Below are positions 13,151 through 25,685 of a DNA stretch of 64,000 nucleotides, one piece after another. The stretch covers positions 9,962,416-10,026,415 of the forward strand of contig CM036241.1 in the NCBI GenBank assembly GCA_020698575.1, read 5' to 3'. Position numbers and translations under genes: made by a program. The notes beneath the pieces were generated by a model. That model saw only the letters and a program-made list of their open reading frames with translations, was not told the DNA's origin and made no database searches. How positions within the stretch are numbered: the stretch's first letter is position 1; the number at the start of each line of letters is the position of its first letter. This DNA comes from Bostrychus sinensis (Eukaryota > Chordata > Actinopteri > Gobiiformes > Eleotridae).

Positions 13151-13564
13151 CAGACATGTCCAAAGTCCAGTCCGGGGGCCATTTGTGGCACGGGTTAAAA
13201 TTTCATATGGCCCTCAGCTTTTGTGACAAAACGTATGACTAATGGCCCACCAGCACTTTCATGCAGTGTTTTCATAGCTTTATGTGTACATTTGTAGAAC
13301 AAGTCAGAACATCAGGCTGAGCTAAAAAAAAAAAAAAAAACGTTTTTTATGCTCAAAGATGTTATTTTGTCATAGTTGGTTTTAGATTGTGTCATCAAAG
13401 AAGATAAATTACAATTATTAGGCTTATAAAAAAAATCCTGTGTGCATTCAGTTTATCCTGTATGTGTGTTCAGTTCCTAGAAAAAATCAGGAGGGACTGT
13501 CGACCCTTGGACCTTTGCACATCTCCAAAGCTGGCCCTCTTTGAAAAAGGTTTGGACCCCCCTG
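13151..13564. mobile_element. hAT-like element (family D)
   Basis: Left terminus CAGACATGTCCAAAG; right terminus is the inverse of CAGGGGGGTCCAAACC. Flanking octamers agttagca (13143-13150) and agttagtg (13565-13572) match at six of eight positions, a decayed 8-bp target duplication. The interior has ggggccatttgtggc and ctggccctctttgaaaaagg. No transposase. Confidence 0.65.
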
Positions 13565-13649
13565 AGTTAGTGTTTTGGTGCTAGCTAGAATTTGAATTTT
13601 CATATTTTCTACAGGGCAATACTGCAAAAGTGACATATTTACATTGATT

Positions 13650-13760
13650 CATTCATCTTCTTCCTCTTATTTCTGTTTCAGGTTATCCCAGCAACTATGG
13701 GCCGGGGTCTCACAACCTCCTTGCTGGGAGGTGAGAGCACTAACCACTCTGCCACTGTAT
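13650..13760 (+). repeat. teleost interspersed repeat fragment
   Basis: Internally deleted fragment with ttatcccagcaactatgggc joined to acctccttgctgggaggtga and gcactaaccactctgccac. Confidence 0.6.
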
Positions 13761-13764
13761 TTTT

Positions 13765-15603
13765 ATGCTTTTCAGCCCTGTTCAAAGTGAGTAGGTAAAA
13801 TTCACAGACATGTTTTACAACAAAGCAAATATAAACCTTCTACAGGGAATCAAGTTGTGGAGTTATCAGTGAAGCCATTAGATCTGGCAGTTCGTCCCAT
13901 AGTCAAATCATTTTTAATGGCAAAACTCCAAGTGTATCCTAACAAATTGTTGATGCTTCTGTATTTGTCCGGTATAACAAAGTGTTTCAACAGACCCCTG
14001 GTTTTCCGTCAGGAGTGGGACTTTCTCTTCAGTTCATTAGCAGGGGGCTTACTGAGTGGGTGGGGCTCTCAGCAGGCGCCACAGAGGTGACAGGGCCGTA
14101 CAGAGGGGTAATTAGCAGCACACTGGTCACACTGTGTGCAGTGTGGGCCCTGAGGCCTGAGGGGCCCAGAGCCACGGGTCACCAGGGCTTCACAGTCATA
14201 AAGCATCACAAAAAAACAACTGTGCAAGTGTCTGCTGCCTGCGTCACTAAATCACAAACTTAAAATCCACTTCAGGTCACAAAACATCCGGCCTAAAGGT
14301 CATCCAGATCCATTTAGATTTGGTGTTTCTGAACTTTGATGATGAAAAGTCGAGATATAAAAGATTATCAAGCATTTACAAAGTAATGCTTGATACAATT
14401 CATTTAACAGTAATAGTCTGGTCTTGGGAACTAAAATTACAACTTTTAATTGTATTATTTAGGTTTGTAATATATAGATTAATTTATTATGTGGCCCTGA
14501 AGGGAGGTTCAGTAGTTCAGGGAGAAACATATTACAAAGTACAACAGATGGTAAAACACAAAAGCATTGCAAAATTTAAAACAAAATGTAAAAAGCGAAC
14601 TAGCTATAGCTGAATAGTCAATTTTTTACAGTTTCCTGCGGTAAATCAAGTACCTTGTAATATGTTGCATTGTTTATAGTGGACCCTGCAAGCTTGTAAC
14701 AAGCTAACTAAGAGCTTTGTTGGTAAAGTGCACTCTGCACAATCCCAGTAGCAGTGAAGCTACAGCTTCACCTACCGTCTCCTACCAGCACTCAGAAAAA
14801 AAGACCCTCAGCAGCTTTTTAAAATGAGTAGTATACTATATATAGTATATTAGTTTTATACCCTATACTGATATCTCAGCCCTAAAAGACATCTGTATAA
14901 AAGCTGGACCTCCGCCAGAGTATCCTTAGATCACAGTTTTATATGACTATCCCAGCAACTATGGGCCTGAAGTGGGGTACACCACAATGACAACAAAATG
15001 GAACCAAGCTTTAAAATGTGGAACAAACAGGCCACACACAGTCATAAACTGCAGTGCATATGCACAGACACAATACTGTTTACATTTTATAAAGTCATAT
15101 TATAAAAGTTGGAAATTAATGACAGATTTCCCAGCTCTAAACTTTAACTCTCCATAACATGCAAATGCACAAGATACACAGTATACACAAAACTCTCTCT
15201 GCAACACGCTGTTGGTCCAAACTCAGAAATAAACCAATAAAATACCGAACATTTATAACATTTGCATCTCCAACATTTACTGCCACATACCAAAACATTA
15301 AAATATGATCGTTGGCACTGATTTTGACCTTGATACGATTCCAGGATTCTTTTCCCACATGACGTTTGTGATTCCTCGTTACTGGTCGGACCAGTCCAAA
15401 GTCGACTTTCGATTCCCACCTCGCTCTGCCCCGGGTTAAATTCTGCTCCATCCTGTTTCCTGACTCATCATCACAACCTAAAGTTCACTTATCCTGCCAC
15501 TTACCCTGCGGGACTGGGACAGGGAGCAGGGAGGAGTGGCACTGGGTTATTTTAAGACTCGTCTCGAGGGCTTGCAGTCAAATGGGTAAAAGTGACATTC
15601 TGC
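13765..15603. other. no gene supported
   Basis: Mostly AT-rich. A GC-richer, CpG-containing patch at about 15,340-15,560 carries a 104-codon minus-strand open frame (15137-15451) whose ATG has a fair Kozak context; the product is not recognised. Confidence 0.4.
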
Positions 15604-15730
15604 ACACTTCAGAGCTGGAAGTACTCAAAATCTGTACTCGAGTAAAAGTAAAAAAATTACTCAAGTTGAAGTAAAAGTACTATTCAGTGTAAAGTTTACT
15701 TAAGTAGAAAGTACTGACTGGTACTGGTGC
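15604..15730. repeat. fragment of hAT-like element family B
   Basis: Runs of gtactcgagtaaaagta, aagttgaagtaaaagtac and tttacttaagtagaaagta match the terminal region of the elements at 16749 and 39234. Followed by simple-sequence TAC/ACT repeats to about 15,850. Confidence 0.6.
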
Positions 15731-16748
15731 TGCTGCTACATTTACTACTACAAAAAGTATTATAACTACAACATGTCTATTACTACTACTACTCCTACAA
15801 CAAGTAAAACTACTGCGAATACAAGTACTACTTATAAAGCTACTCACGTAACTCCTTCTCCTCCTGCTATGATTACTACACAGATTGCCATCAAGGGTGA
15901 AAAAAACTTTAAAAAAATGTATTCAAAAAGTTAATTTTCTTTAAAAAAAATCTATTTACAATTAAGCAAATAAAGGAACATCGATAAACCTTTCCTAAAA
16001 ACGTCCTAAAAGCTGAAATATTCCCAGATACTTCCGGACTTATACAACAGTTGTTTACTCATTAATAAAGCACACATATTTATATATTTATTGGGGAAAA
16101 GTCTCACCCTTTCTAACTTCTCAAGCTATTTCTCAATGATATTGCAGTTCTGTTCAGAGATGGCTCTTTATAATCTTATTAATGTTTGGAAACTCCTGGC
16201 CCACACATTGTTGCTGTAATATTGCATTAGCCAATAAACCTCTGCATTAGTGTACGTCTGTGAGTCCAGTCAGCCAACAGAGACACCAGTTTCTCAATCC
16301 CAGCATCAGATGACACCAATAAAGACCAGGATTAGTCCGGGACAAATGTGTGACTCCCATTACAGTAAATGGTTGTAGTTAGACGAAGTGTAACGGCGCG
16401 AGGCAGGACTAACCTGTGTGGAGTTTAGCGCACCATTGTCTCAGCTAAGTCATCACCGCTACAGGAAAAAAAACAGTACAGGAAATACTGGTTATAAACT
16501 GTCAGATAGGTGTTGTTTACCCCTGAATAATGTTGTTTCATTGTAACTAATCGTCCGTTATTGAGAGTCTGGGTTATGTCTGAAACACAAATTAACTTGT
16601 GTAATAATTTTTTCTACTCTTAATCGATCTCAGAGTTTGTTGTGCTCTGACTGGTAAAGTAGCCCTGTGGTTCCTAAACATGGGGTTGGTACCCAAATGT
16701 GGCACATGAGGGATTTTGGCTGTTCAGCTCCAGGATTGTATCATGGGA

Positions 16749-17291
16749 CAGTGGTGGAATGTAACAAAGTAAAAGTACTTAGTTACTTCACTTAACTGCA
16801 ATATTCATGTATCTGTACTTTACTGAAGTAGATTTTACAAAAGGTACTTTTACTTTTACTTCACTACATTTAGGAGCAAGTATCTGTACTTTTTACTCCA
16901 CTACATTTCTGAGTTGGTTTTGAAGAACAAAGTATTTTGAGTTTTGGTTTAAAATCATGTGTTTTTGTTGTGCCCTCATAGTAGACACAGTACTTAAATA
17001 TAACAGATGCAGTAAAGTAGTACTGCTTTAGAAACATCAGAATAATAAAGACAAAAGACCTCAGAGACAGATTCAGTTTCTTCTACTGCAGCAGTTTGTC
17101 ACATTTAACACATTCATGAGTTATCAAACCTGTGCGAATTACTTTGATTTTTTTACTCACAAGTACTCTTAAAAGTGAGTACTTTTATACTTTTACTGAA
17201 ATAGAAATTTCAAGGTGATATTTTTACTTTTACTTGAGTAAATGTTTGCTCCTTTATTTATATTTTTGTTTGAGTACCTTTTTCACCACTG
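16749..17291 (+). mobile_element. hAT-like element (family B)
   Basis: Left terminus CAGTGGTGGAATGTAAC, right terminus ttcaccactg. The interior has acttcactacatttaggagc and tttgtcacatttaacacatt, shared with 39234-39785 and 43936-44500. No matching target duplication seen here. No transposase. Confidence 0.75.
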
Positions 17292-18036
17292 CTTTGGAAG
17301 GACTCTTTTATACGATTACACATCATTGTCTCCTGATGAAGCTGTGTTTAAATCCACTCTTTATCCATGGAGGGATTTCTCCGTTTGCCAAAAAGAAGAT
17401 GCAGCTGTGGATCCTCCATGAGCTTAGGAATTACTGGAAAGGCAAAAAAAAGTTATGGGCAACAGAGTGAGATCTGAATTTATTTGTCCAGCAACTCTGC
17501 TCCTTCAGAAAACGCCTCAAAATAATAACTTTATAAAGCTTATAACATATAGAGCTTTTCAATGTCACAATTCAGAAAGACATATAGACTGTTTCTGCTT
17601 AACAGGCTACACTTTTAATCACTGACTATGAACTGTATTTTGTGTGAATTTGTGTGAAAATGTGAGGTTTTCTGGGCATATGTGAACTTGTTATCAGTGC
17701 TGTGTTTTTCCTTTTGCTGCAGAACAGGAAACTGCTGGAAAACAGTTTATAGTCAGGCCTGATTAACTGTGGTTACACTTTTAATCTTTTGCAATAAATA
17801 AAATAAAGGAATGAATGATGGAAAGCAGTTAGAGAATATAAAACCAAGCAAACCATAAAAGCAATAACTAATAATTAAAATAACCATATAACACACAATT
17901 TATTAAGCCATTCTGTATAAGTACATTTTTAATTTAGATTTAAAAGTGAACACAGAGTCGGACGACCTAAGCTGCTAACCTTAAATCCTAAACAATATGA
18001 ATATAGTTTTGAGATTATGATGATGCAGCTGCTACA
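17292..18036. other. no gene recognised
   Basis: No coding or repeat family recognised. Confidence 0.45.
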
Positions 18037-18128
18037 TGCGACAGTATGCAATGCCGGCAGCGGGAATCAAACTGCCAACCTTTGGGGTAGTGGCCAAACA
18101 TCTTCACCAACTGAGCTACTACCACACC
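18037..18128 (-). repeat. tRNA-derived SINE head
   Basis: The minus strand reads GGTGTGGTAGTAGCTCAGTT (A box) and GGCAGTTTGATTCCC (B box), about 45 nt apart, as in tRNA-derived SINE promoters. It cannot fold as a complete tRNA. Confidence 0.65.
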
Positions 18129-19607
18129 AAAGTGAAAGGTTCTGGCTGATCAAGTTAATGAAAAATATCTGTTTATGAAAAATGGTAGTGGAGAGGAAAG
18201 GTAAACAACACAAAAAGGACAAAAATATCATTAACCCTTTAAAAATATGCATCAGTTAAATAAAAAAAAAAGGGGGACAAAAGAGGTTAATGTTTGACTC
18301 CATCAGTGTGAGTGCTGACCAGAGCTCCAGCTGCAGCTCATGAACATCTGTTGTCTGTTCAGGTCCAGCTCCAAAATGTTTACACTGAGGACACAACCAG
18401 CGCAGGCTAATGAACCAGAAATACAGCCTAATGAAGCTAATGTGCTAGAAGCTCCATTATCCAAACACTCCCAGCCTCTCACCAGACAACAACATAGCCA
18501 CCTGTCCACTTTTATTTATGGAAACGAAGTGTATGCTCAGTCTTTACTTTCAACATCGAGGGCTGAGTTCAGTGTATCTCCGCCTCGATAAACTTTACAT
18601 AAATGCTTTTGTAATAATTATGCATGTTTTACTTTGCTCCCGTTATCTAAACAAATGTTACTTTCTGCTGTTTTTCTGTGTGAGAAAGTCCTTTTTATGC
18701 TCCATTAGCAATTTTTGGTGGCTAGTGTGGTCTTCCAAAATAAAAAGACACTCAGCTAATGTTTTTTGAAGTGTCTATATGTGTTTAGTTTTTCTCAGTA
18801 AAAGAAATAAAGTCACAGACCATGTGGTTCACTTGGCTGCTCAGGTTCAAGGGTTCAGTGTTGTGCTTAGTTTCTTCAGCCACATTCCACATAAATTCAA
18901 CAAGTTACACAACAAGGACAGAAAATCGTAAATAACTTTAAGCAGCAACTGGGCTACAATTTCTGTCCTTTAAATATGCTACAGCTTGGCTCTAATACTG
19001 TTTGTTTAATTTTTTTATGTCAATATATCAATTTTATGCATGTGATAAATTTATGATTGTGTTGCTGCATTGAAGTAAACTGTACCTCATGGCTGTGTGC
19101 ACAAAACATCAGCTAACTTTGGATTACACAACAAAAATATCAAAACTTCAGGTCTTGCATAAAAAAAATCTACCTAAAGCTGACTACATTTCGCTGATTT
19201 AATGCCCTGAGGTGGCCTTTTATTTTGGCTCAGACCTTTCTAGCCTAAGCATATTCAATCTTTGCAGCATAAACACTGCCCCAGTGCAGAGTGATTGTGA
19301 ATATAATTTGTGAGACTTCTGCAGAGGCCTGTGGACAGTTACTCTGAGCCTGCTCTGGGAAACATCAAGACAAGGGAGGGGACTAAACAAGTTCAGCTGA
19401 TTCAGGTATATCCTCTGAGGCAGGACGATATGTTTAAGGAACTGAAAAATAGGAATTAATACTTAAACTGTACTAGTAAATACATTAATTTGCAGTTATC
19501 TGTAAGAAATATGTAAAAGCATTTTCTAAATCACCCTGTACAACATACCCTTTAAACATAAAAACAACGTAATGAAAGAAACTTTGCACATTTTGATACT
19601 GACCTTT
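18129..19607. other. no gene recognised
   Basis: A few open frames of 60-83 codons on both strands (18303-18769) match nothing recognisable; no splice context supports them. Confidence 0.45.
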
Positions 19608-19621
19608 GATTAAATAGAATT

Positions 19622-19740
19622 CATTCATTCATTTTCTTCCGCTTATTCCCGTTAGGGGTCGCAGGTGACTGGAGCCTATCCCAGTAACTTTGGGCCGTAG
19701 GCAGGGTACACCCTGGACAGGGGCCAGCTTGTCGCAGGGC
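19622..19740 (+). mobile_element. short retroposon fragment with perfect 14-bp TSD
   Basis: The 119-bp insert (ttccgcttattcccgttagg ... ccctggacaggggccagc) is flanked by GATTAAATAGAATT at 19608-19621 and 19741-19754. It is an internal piece of the family at 46377-46678, without a poly(A) tail. The perfect duplication implies a fairly recent insertion. Confidence 0.85.
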
Positions 19741-19754
19741 GATTAAATAGAATT

Positions 19755-20493
19755 TGCAGTCCTTAATGTATCTGCTCTGGTTCAGTGTTAGCTTCTAGCA
19801 TGAAGTTCAGGTGTACCCAGAGTATGGACCTGCAGCTAAAAGCAGCCTGTGGACCAAATTTTATTTTCAATTGCCCCAAAAAGCCACAGGTAATACCTTT
19901 TACGTTTTAAGACACTAATTTTGGTCTGTAGCCAGGTCGTACTTATTATATTTACACAGCAGAGATACATGTATTTATTTTAGGACATGAATAGCTCAAT
20001 AACAAGCAGTTCCTGTGATGGACTTAGCTGAAAAAAACAAAATAATCATACTATGTTCAGTCCAAATTACAGATTATTACGGGGCTGTAGAAGAGCATCT
20101 GGAATAAAATGCAATGCTCACGAGAATGACTCAGGGTAAGAAAGGGAGCAGACAAAAGGGTGATGAGGTGAATTACTTTTCTTCCTCATATATTTTTCAG
20201 TATGTGGTCCTCAGTGAAAAAGGTTTGGACCTCCCTCTGATGTAGCTTTAACTTATGTAGCACTAAAAACAGCTAAATATTGCAAGAGAGTCTAGAGGCA
20301 GCCGATGGAGCTCTATTCAGTTAACGATGCTCTTGTCTGTGTCTAATACATCACTTCCTGTGCCAAATACAAAACAATACATATTGATAGAATAAAGTGG
20401 TTATGGTCATGGTTATGTTAGTTGTTTGTTTATGCACAATTTCCCATTTTTGGTCACTAATGATAATTTTTCAAATAAAAAAAGTGCTATAAT
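19755..20493. other. no gene; possible decayed hAT end
   Basis: About 20,200-20,240 (tcctcagtgaaaaaggtttg gacctccctctg) resembles the right end of the element at 13151. Otherwise nothing recognised. Confidence 0.4.
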
Positions 20494-20862
20494 CAGGGCT
20501 TGACATAGCCAACCGGCCAAATGCTGGTAGATTTTCATTTCTGCACAACACAAATACTCCCACTGCCACCCTGGCTGGGTGAATTTTATGCAGAAATTTA
20601 AAGAAATAAAAATATGAATTTAAACAAAAATGTGACCCCACATCCACAGAGATTCAGTTTATTTACAAAACCTCTATATTAATATTTAATAAATCCCTGT
20701 CCAGATATAAAACTAAATGTTATATTTCTTCATTCTTGTCGTATACTATAAAAAATACACAAAAACTAATAAATTGTGGCTAGTAAAAACACTAACTGGC
20801 TCGCAACTTTTGACAAAGACTACACAGTGGCCAGTGAGCAAATCATTTATTGTCAAACCCTG
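20494..20862. mobile_element. hAT-like element (family C)
   Basis: Termini CAGGGCTTGACATAGCC and tgtcaaaccctg are inverted repeats. Flanking octamers gctataat and gttaaaat match at six of eight positions. A related element is at 46177-46990. Confidence 0.65.
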
Positions 20863-21444
20863 GTTAAAATGTATTGCAGTGTAAATCAGAAAGTGTTTGA
20901 ATGACTCATTTTTATCAGCTGCTATAACTTTACCACAGGAAAACCCATGGCATGATTCAAATATGCAAATAAAGTCTGTTGACATGACCGACAGGGGGAT
21001 GAAGATGTTGGCAGGAAGTGAAATGCCACAGAGATGGAGGAAGTCTGAGAGATCTTTGAGACCACACAATGTGTGCTTTCTGTCTGTGAGAAGGCTTCTG
21101 TTGTGTGAGCGTCAGTGTTTTTTTGTGATTGAACAGTCAACAGTGGACATCACATGAAGACAGTTCATGAAGGTCACTCTCCAGACCATGGTTTCCTGCC
21201 CTCCATATTAACATGCAAGTGCTGAAATTCAGATTATCACCTGATTATATGGTTTAGTGGCTACTGCATGTAAAAGTCATAGTCAGATGAAAAATGCTAT
21301 TTATTGTTCATCATCTGTTGCTGCATGTTTACAGTTTACTCAGCATAAGCTCTGAGCTGCTCCATAACCAACAGTGCCCCAGAGTAACACATGTAAACAA
21401 ATGTAAATGTAAACATGTAAACAAATGACAACAACTCAGTGACC
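20863..21444. other. no gene recognised
   Basis: Overlapping short open frames near 20,897-21,157 on both strands, with no recognisable product. Confidence 0.45.
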
Positions 21445-21997
21445 AGTGTTTAGAGAGACAAATTCACTTATTTTTAGACCGACAAAAACACATATTTTGA
21501 CTCACCTCCACTAACTTGTTTTAGACCTGGTTTAGTTCTGGTTTTAGACCTGGTTTAGTTCTGGTTTTAGACCTGTTTTTTTTTTTTTTTTTTAGTTGTA
21601 GTTTTAGATCTGGTTTAGTTCTAGTTTTAGATCTGGTTTAGTTCTAGTTTTAGATCTGGTTTAGTTCTGGTTTTAGACTGGTTTAGTTCCGGTTTTAGAC
21701 CTGGTTTAGTTATAGTTTTAGACCTGGTTTAGTTCTGGTTTTAGACTGGTTTAGTTCTGGTTTTAGACTGGTTTAGTTCTGGTTTTAGACCTGGTTTAGT
21801 TCTGTTTTTTCTGTTAACCCCTGTTTTAACCCTCAGCATCGTCCTGGGTTAGTCCAGATATATATGCATGTTCATTTTAGCCTTTGACAGCCAAATATTT
21901 TCCGAAAAGGCAACATAATGATCAAACAACTCCACGTACCCCTGCAATGTGCTCGCATACCCCTAGCGGCCCCTGCACCCCTGCTTGGGAAACACTG
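21445..21997 (-). mobile_element. hAT-like element (family A) with internal minisatellite
   Basis: The right end carries acgtacccctgcaatgtgct, cccctagcggcccc and cttgggaaacactg, the family A terminus. The interior 21518-21812 is a minisatellite. The left end is tentatively the cagtgtttag at 21445. No clear target duplication. Confidence 0.6.
21518..21812 (-). repeat. minisatellite, about 23-bp unit
   Basis: About 13 units of tggttttagacctggtttag ttc with small variants, interrupted by a T-run at about 21,576-21,593. On the minus strand the unit is gaactaaaccaggtctaaaa, the same motif as the arrays at 43115 and 60917. Confidence 0.9.
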
Positions 21998-22889
21998 TTC
22001 TCGGTTCATTAAACATTTTATCAGAGAAAGCCAGTCTTCCATAGCTGATAATGAGCTCATGTGCTTCAAAAGGTGACAGTTTTGATGCATTTTTCAGATC
22101 TTTGTTGTGTTATAGTCAGTCAAACAAGTCAGGTTTTTGTCAAATTAAAGACAGAAGTCCAGTTGAATGTCTTAATCGTGCATAGCGCTGCGTGAGTGTC
22201 TGCTTTCTGTCCATGTCTGTTCTGGCCTCCTCTTGAGAAGCCTTGTATTGTGTGGGTGTCTTGGACAGTCAGTCTTGGTCTCCACAGGAAGACAGTTCAT
22301 CAAAGTCAATCCCCTGACCCCCGTTTCCTGTCCTGTATAATGACTGCATTGAGGATCCTGATCACTTTCCCACTCGGGCCGTCTCTCACGCCCACACACG
22401 CCGCTCTTCTCTCCCTCTTTTGGAGATTCTCAGTCTTCCCATTGCTGCCTCTCTGAAGGATTTATGCTTGGTCTTATCTCGGTGCACCTCCAGTGGATCT
22501 GAGTTTTGGGCCAGACCAGGCCTCTCCCACAACGCTCATGTCTAAAATACTTCCTGTTCAGTTAAAGCAGTCTACTTCCCTGACTTTAAAATGTTACACA
22601 AGCTCTGAATGATAAAGAATGCTGAGTTGTGAGTTTGCGCAATACAAACAGGCAACATTAATAACACTGTTGTGGAAAAACATACAGTATGCTGCTTTTT
22701 TGTATTTGAGGAAAAAGGTAATAGCATTTTATTTTAAGAATATGTGAAAAACAAGAATTCAAGGTGTCATCTAGGGTTTATTATCAAGGATTTTAATAGA
22801 GGAGAATGTTCAGCCTGTACCAGCAAGCCTTAGCCAATCACATGCTTGTATTGCCTTATTAGAGTAGGGATCCTCACTTTGGTTCACGT
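21998..22889. other. no gene recognised
   Basis: Overlapping antiparallel open frames at 22172-22456 without recognisable product. Confidence 0.45.
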
Positions 22890-23352
22890 CAGTGGTTCAC
22901 AACCTTTTTTGTGTTGCGTACCTCCTGGGCTTTCATACTGAGAGTACCCTCTCATTTGTTCATGTGTTCATTTTTCAAAAAGTGATCATAGACTGGTCAT
23001 CTGTGTTTATTAGTACAAAGACAGTTTTATACTTAATATATTGTAATTACTAATTCTCGTGCATTTTTTTTTTTTTCAAAATAAAAAATCCCTTTAAAAT
23101 AAAAAAAACATAATTAATAAAAAAATCACAAAATATTTAAATAAGTAATAAAAATATAACAATATAAAGTTATATTACATTTAAATATTTGACTATATTT
23201 TTCCTGTTTGTTTTCATGTTTGCTTGTTTTTTACAAGTTTCAATAGTTTGATATGAAAAAGTGGTAAATCAAATTATGAAATAATTCAAGTACCCTGTGT
23301 AAAGTGTCTGTGTCTCCCTAGGGGTCCTCGTACCCCTGGTTGGGAAACACTG
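22890..23352. mobile_element. hAT-like element (family A), both termini
   Basis: Left terminus CAGTGGTTCACAACC, right terminus ggttgggaaacactg, giving inverted ends. The AT-rich interior has no transposase. The flanking octamers (gttcacgt, gtctatga) do not match convincingly. Best reference copy of the family in this window. Confidence 0.7.
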
Positions 23353-23639
23353 GTCTATGAGACTTGTCAACACTGAATCAATGACAGAGGAAGACCTTAC
23401 TGAGGAAGTGTCCCAACACATATCTGTAAAAAGACTCATATGTCCCAGTTTTCAGCAACCCATGTGACAGTTGTCCCCATTTATTAAGAAATTGCCATTA
23501 AAATTCAAAACTTAAGCCCCAGCGTCAGTATTTTAATTACATAAAAATGAAAATGAGAATTTTATGGATTTCAGAAGCTTTTTTGCATCTTGGTGAGTTC
23601 AAATGCACTGTGTCCCAGTTTTTGGTGTAAAAATATGGT

Positions 23640-23744
23640 CACCACCACCACCACCACCGAGTGTGACTGAGGAGTGAATGAATAATGTTTCTATGTAATT
23701 GTAAAGCAACTCTGAGTGGCAAAAAGCCCAATGTAAGACAGATA

Positions 23745-23781
<37 letters not shown>
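23640..23781 (+). repeat. SINE 3' part ending in (ATT)n
   Basis: caccgagtgtgactgaggag tgaatgaataatg and attgtaaagcaactctgagt match the 3' half of the SINEs at 25755 and 50990; the tail is an (ATT)12 array at 23746-23781. Confidence 0.75.
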
Positions 23782-23783
<2 letters not shown>

Positions 23784-24435
23784 CACATACCCTCACATAT
23801 TTGCACTGATATTAGTTTTTGGCTCTATTAGCTGCCATACTTAACACAAGGCCTGTGTCATTTCTTCTGTCTGCTTCTCCAAACTGGTATGTACTGACAG
23901 TTGTTTACTGTATGAAATAACCTATTGCTACCTATCATAGACCACATTTTACTAAACACTGAACTGTCCCTTTAAGGTTTATTCTCAACAGTATCTTACT
24001 ATAACATTTTACAGATTCCTTGTATTTATTACATTTGTCTTTTAGGGACAGTAATGGAAACTTGTTTAGTAGAAAATAAATATCTTTGTGGTTTGAAGTT
24101 GAGTAATATGTTGGATCGACGCCCAGCAGAGTTAGTTCCCATATCTGTCACCAAACCATGCAGCCATTAAAGTCTATGGGAAAACAACAAGTCAATGATA
24201 TCAACTCTGAGTTTATGTTGCACTCTGTGTCATGGTCAAGACTTTAAAAATATCATCATTAGGCTATCAGCAGCAGAGAGGACAGGAAGAGGAGAGGGAG
24301 CTTCGACTGCAAGGACTCAGTGATTAATGTTTGTTTTTGTTTCCTTTTGGCCACGAGGCAAAGGGACTAAGAGAAAGATACAGGGCTGTCAGATGTAGAG
24401 AGCTTTGTGTACATTGATCAGACAGAAGCAGATGT
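23782..24435. other. no gene recognised
   Basis: No coding or repeat family recognised. Confidence 0.45.
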
Positions 24436-24800
24436 GGGCAGTAACAAAGTAAATTTACTCAAGTACTGTACTTAAGTATAGTTTTTCAGAATCTGTACTT
24501 TACTTGAGTAGTATTTTTAGGGGTAACTTACTACTTTTACTTCACTACATCTACAATTCAAATGTAATACTTTTTACTCCACTACATTTCCAAAAAAGCA
24601 AAACTACTCCTGCATAGAAATTGTCTTAAAATCAAAAGACATCTGACTTACTCCCTAAAGATAATTATTTACTATATAATACTACTCATATTTACTCTCA
24701 GAAACTAAAAAGAACCTCTGGTCACAATCTGGAAGTGATTTAGCTTTTGCTTTTAACATTATTTGCATTATTTAAATTAACTCACAAATCCAAAGTGAGA
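24436..24800 (+). mobile_element. hAT-B-related element, partial
   Basis: Starts with gtgggcagtaacaaagtaaa and has actttttactccactacatt. Its interior (ttagcttttgcttttaaca; ttactccctaaagataatta) recurs in inverse orientation at about 47,405-47,545, so the two form one family. Confidence 0.65.
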
Positions 24801-25685
24801 CTATCCACAGGGCTGTTGTAATCAAATAAAAACGCAATAACAAACTTTATTTAGAAAACCCACAGCTGTCGTCGCCCAAACTGCTGCATAGAGTTCATGG
24901 GAATCATAACAACACAAGCCAAAGATCCCAGAAGTCTTTGCTCTTTCTCTCCAAACATGGCAGACAGAGGTCAGAGCCCACTTCCTTGGTTCAGTACAAC
25001 ACGGTCTAACCAGACTCTCGTGGTCTTAATAAAAACTGATTATAGATGCTTATATAGGAAAGGTGTTTTATTTCATTATAGACCAATCTTGAACTGGCTT
25101 TTTTGCCCAGACAGTTTATTTCATCATGTTTTAAATAGCACTATGTATGTAACTATTATGGCTGTATCCATTATGTATACTAAATAAGAAATACAAACTT
25201 TTTATGAGAGTATGTGGGGTTAGTTTCCTTGTTTTATATTGCGACTCCATCAAATTAGATCAATGCTATTCAGTATCCAACAACAACTAACCTGATGTGT
25301 ATTAATATATTGCCATCATTTCTATATGTTGTACCTCCCTGAAGCAACCAGCCACATACTGTGACTGGAAATGTTGTGCGTTCTCCACTTCTCCACAACA
25401 AAGACAGGGGGACAAACTACATGTTCATTCATCTTCTTCCACTTGTTCCCGTTGGTGTTTTAGCTTAAAGATATATTTAATTTGTTAACAAGGCATCTCC
25501 CAGTCTATTACCGGGAAACATTAAGCTATGAAACATCCCAAGATCTGAAGATAGAGAGTTCTTGACCATTCAGGGAGCCAGACCAACAGATTAAACACTT
25601 AAAACTTAAATTAAATTATTATCTATTTATTAACAAAAATTAGGCAACAGTCTGTTGAAAAGTAAACATAAGTATTAGGTAGTTA
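24801..25685. other. no gene recognised
   Basis: No coding sequence recognised; a 96-codon plus frame at 24897-25187 lacks any supporting homology I can see. Confidence 0.4.

Noticed and set aside
18037..18128. Possible tRNA gene (A and B boxes on the minus strand); similar heads at 9249, 25755, 33478 and 50990
   Set aside because: The heads do not complete a cloverleaf and most are followed by shared SINE body sequence, so they are tRNA-derived SINEs.
22882..23360. An 8-bp target duplication for the family A element at 22890-23352
   Set aside because: The flanking octamers gttcacgt and gtctatga do not match well enough to claim.
23599..23796. Poly-asparagine frame over 23746-23781 and similar homopolymeric frames at 29397-29675
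   Set aside because: Translations of (ATT)n microsatellites, not proteins.
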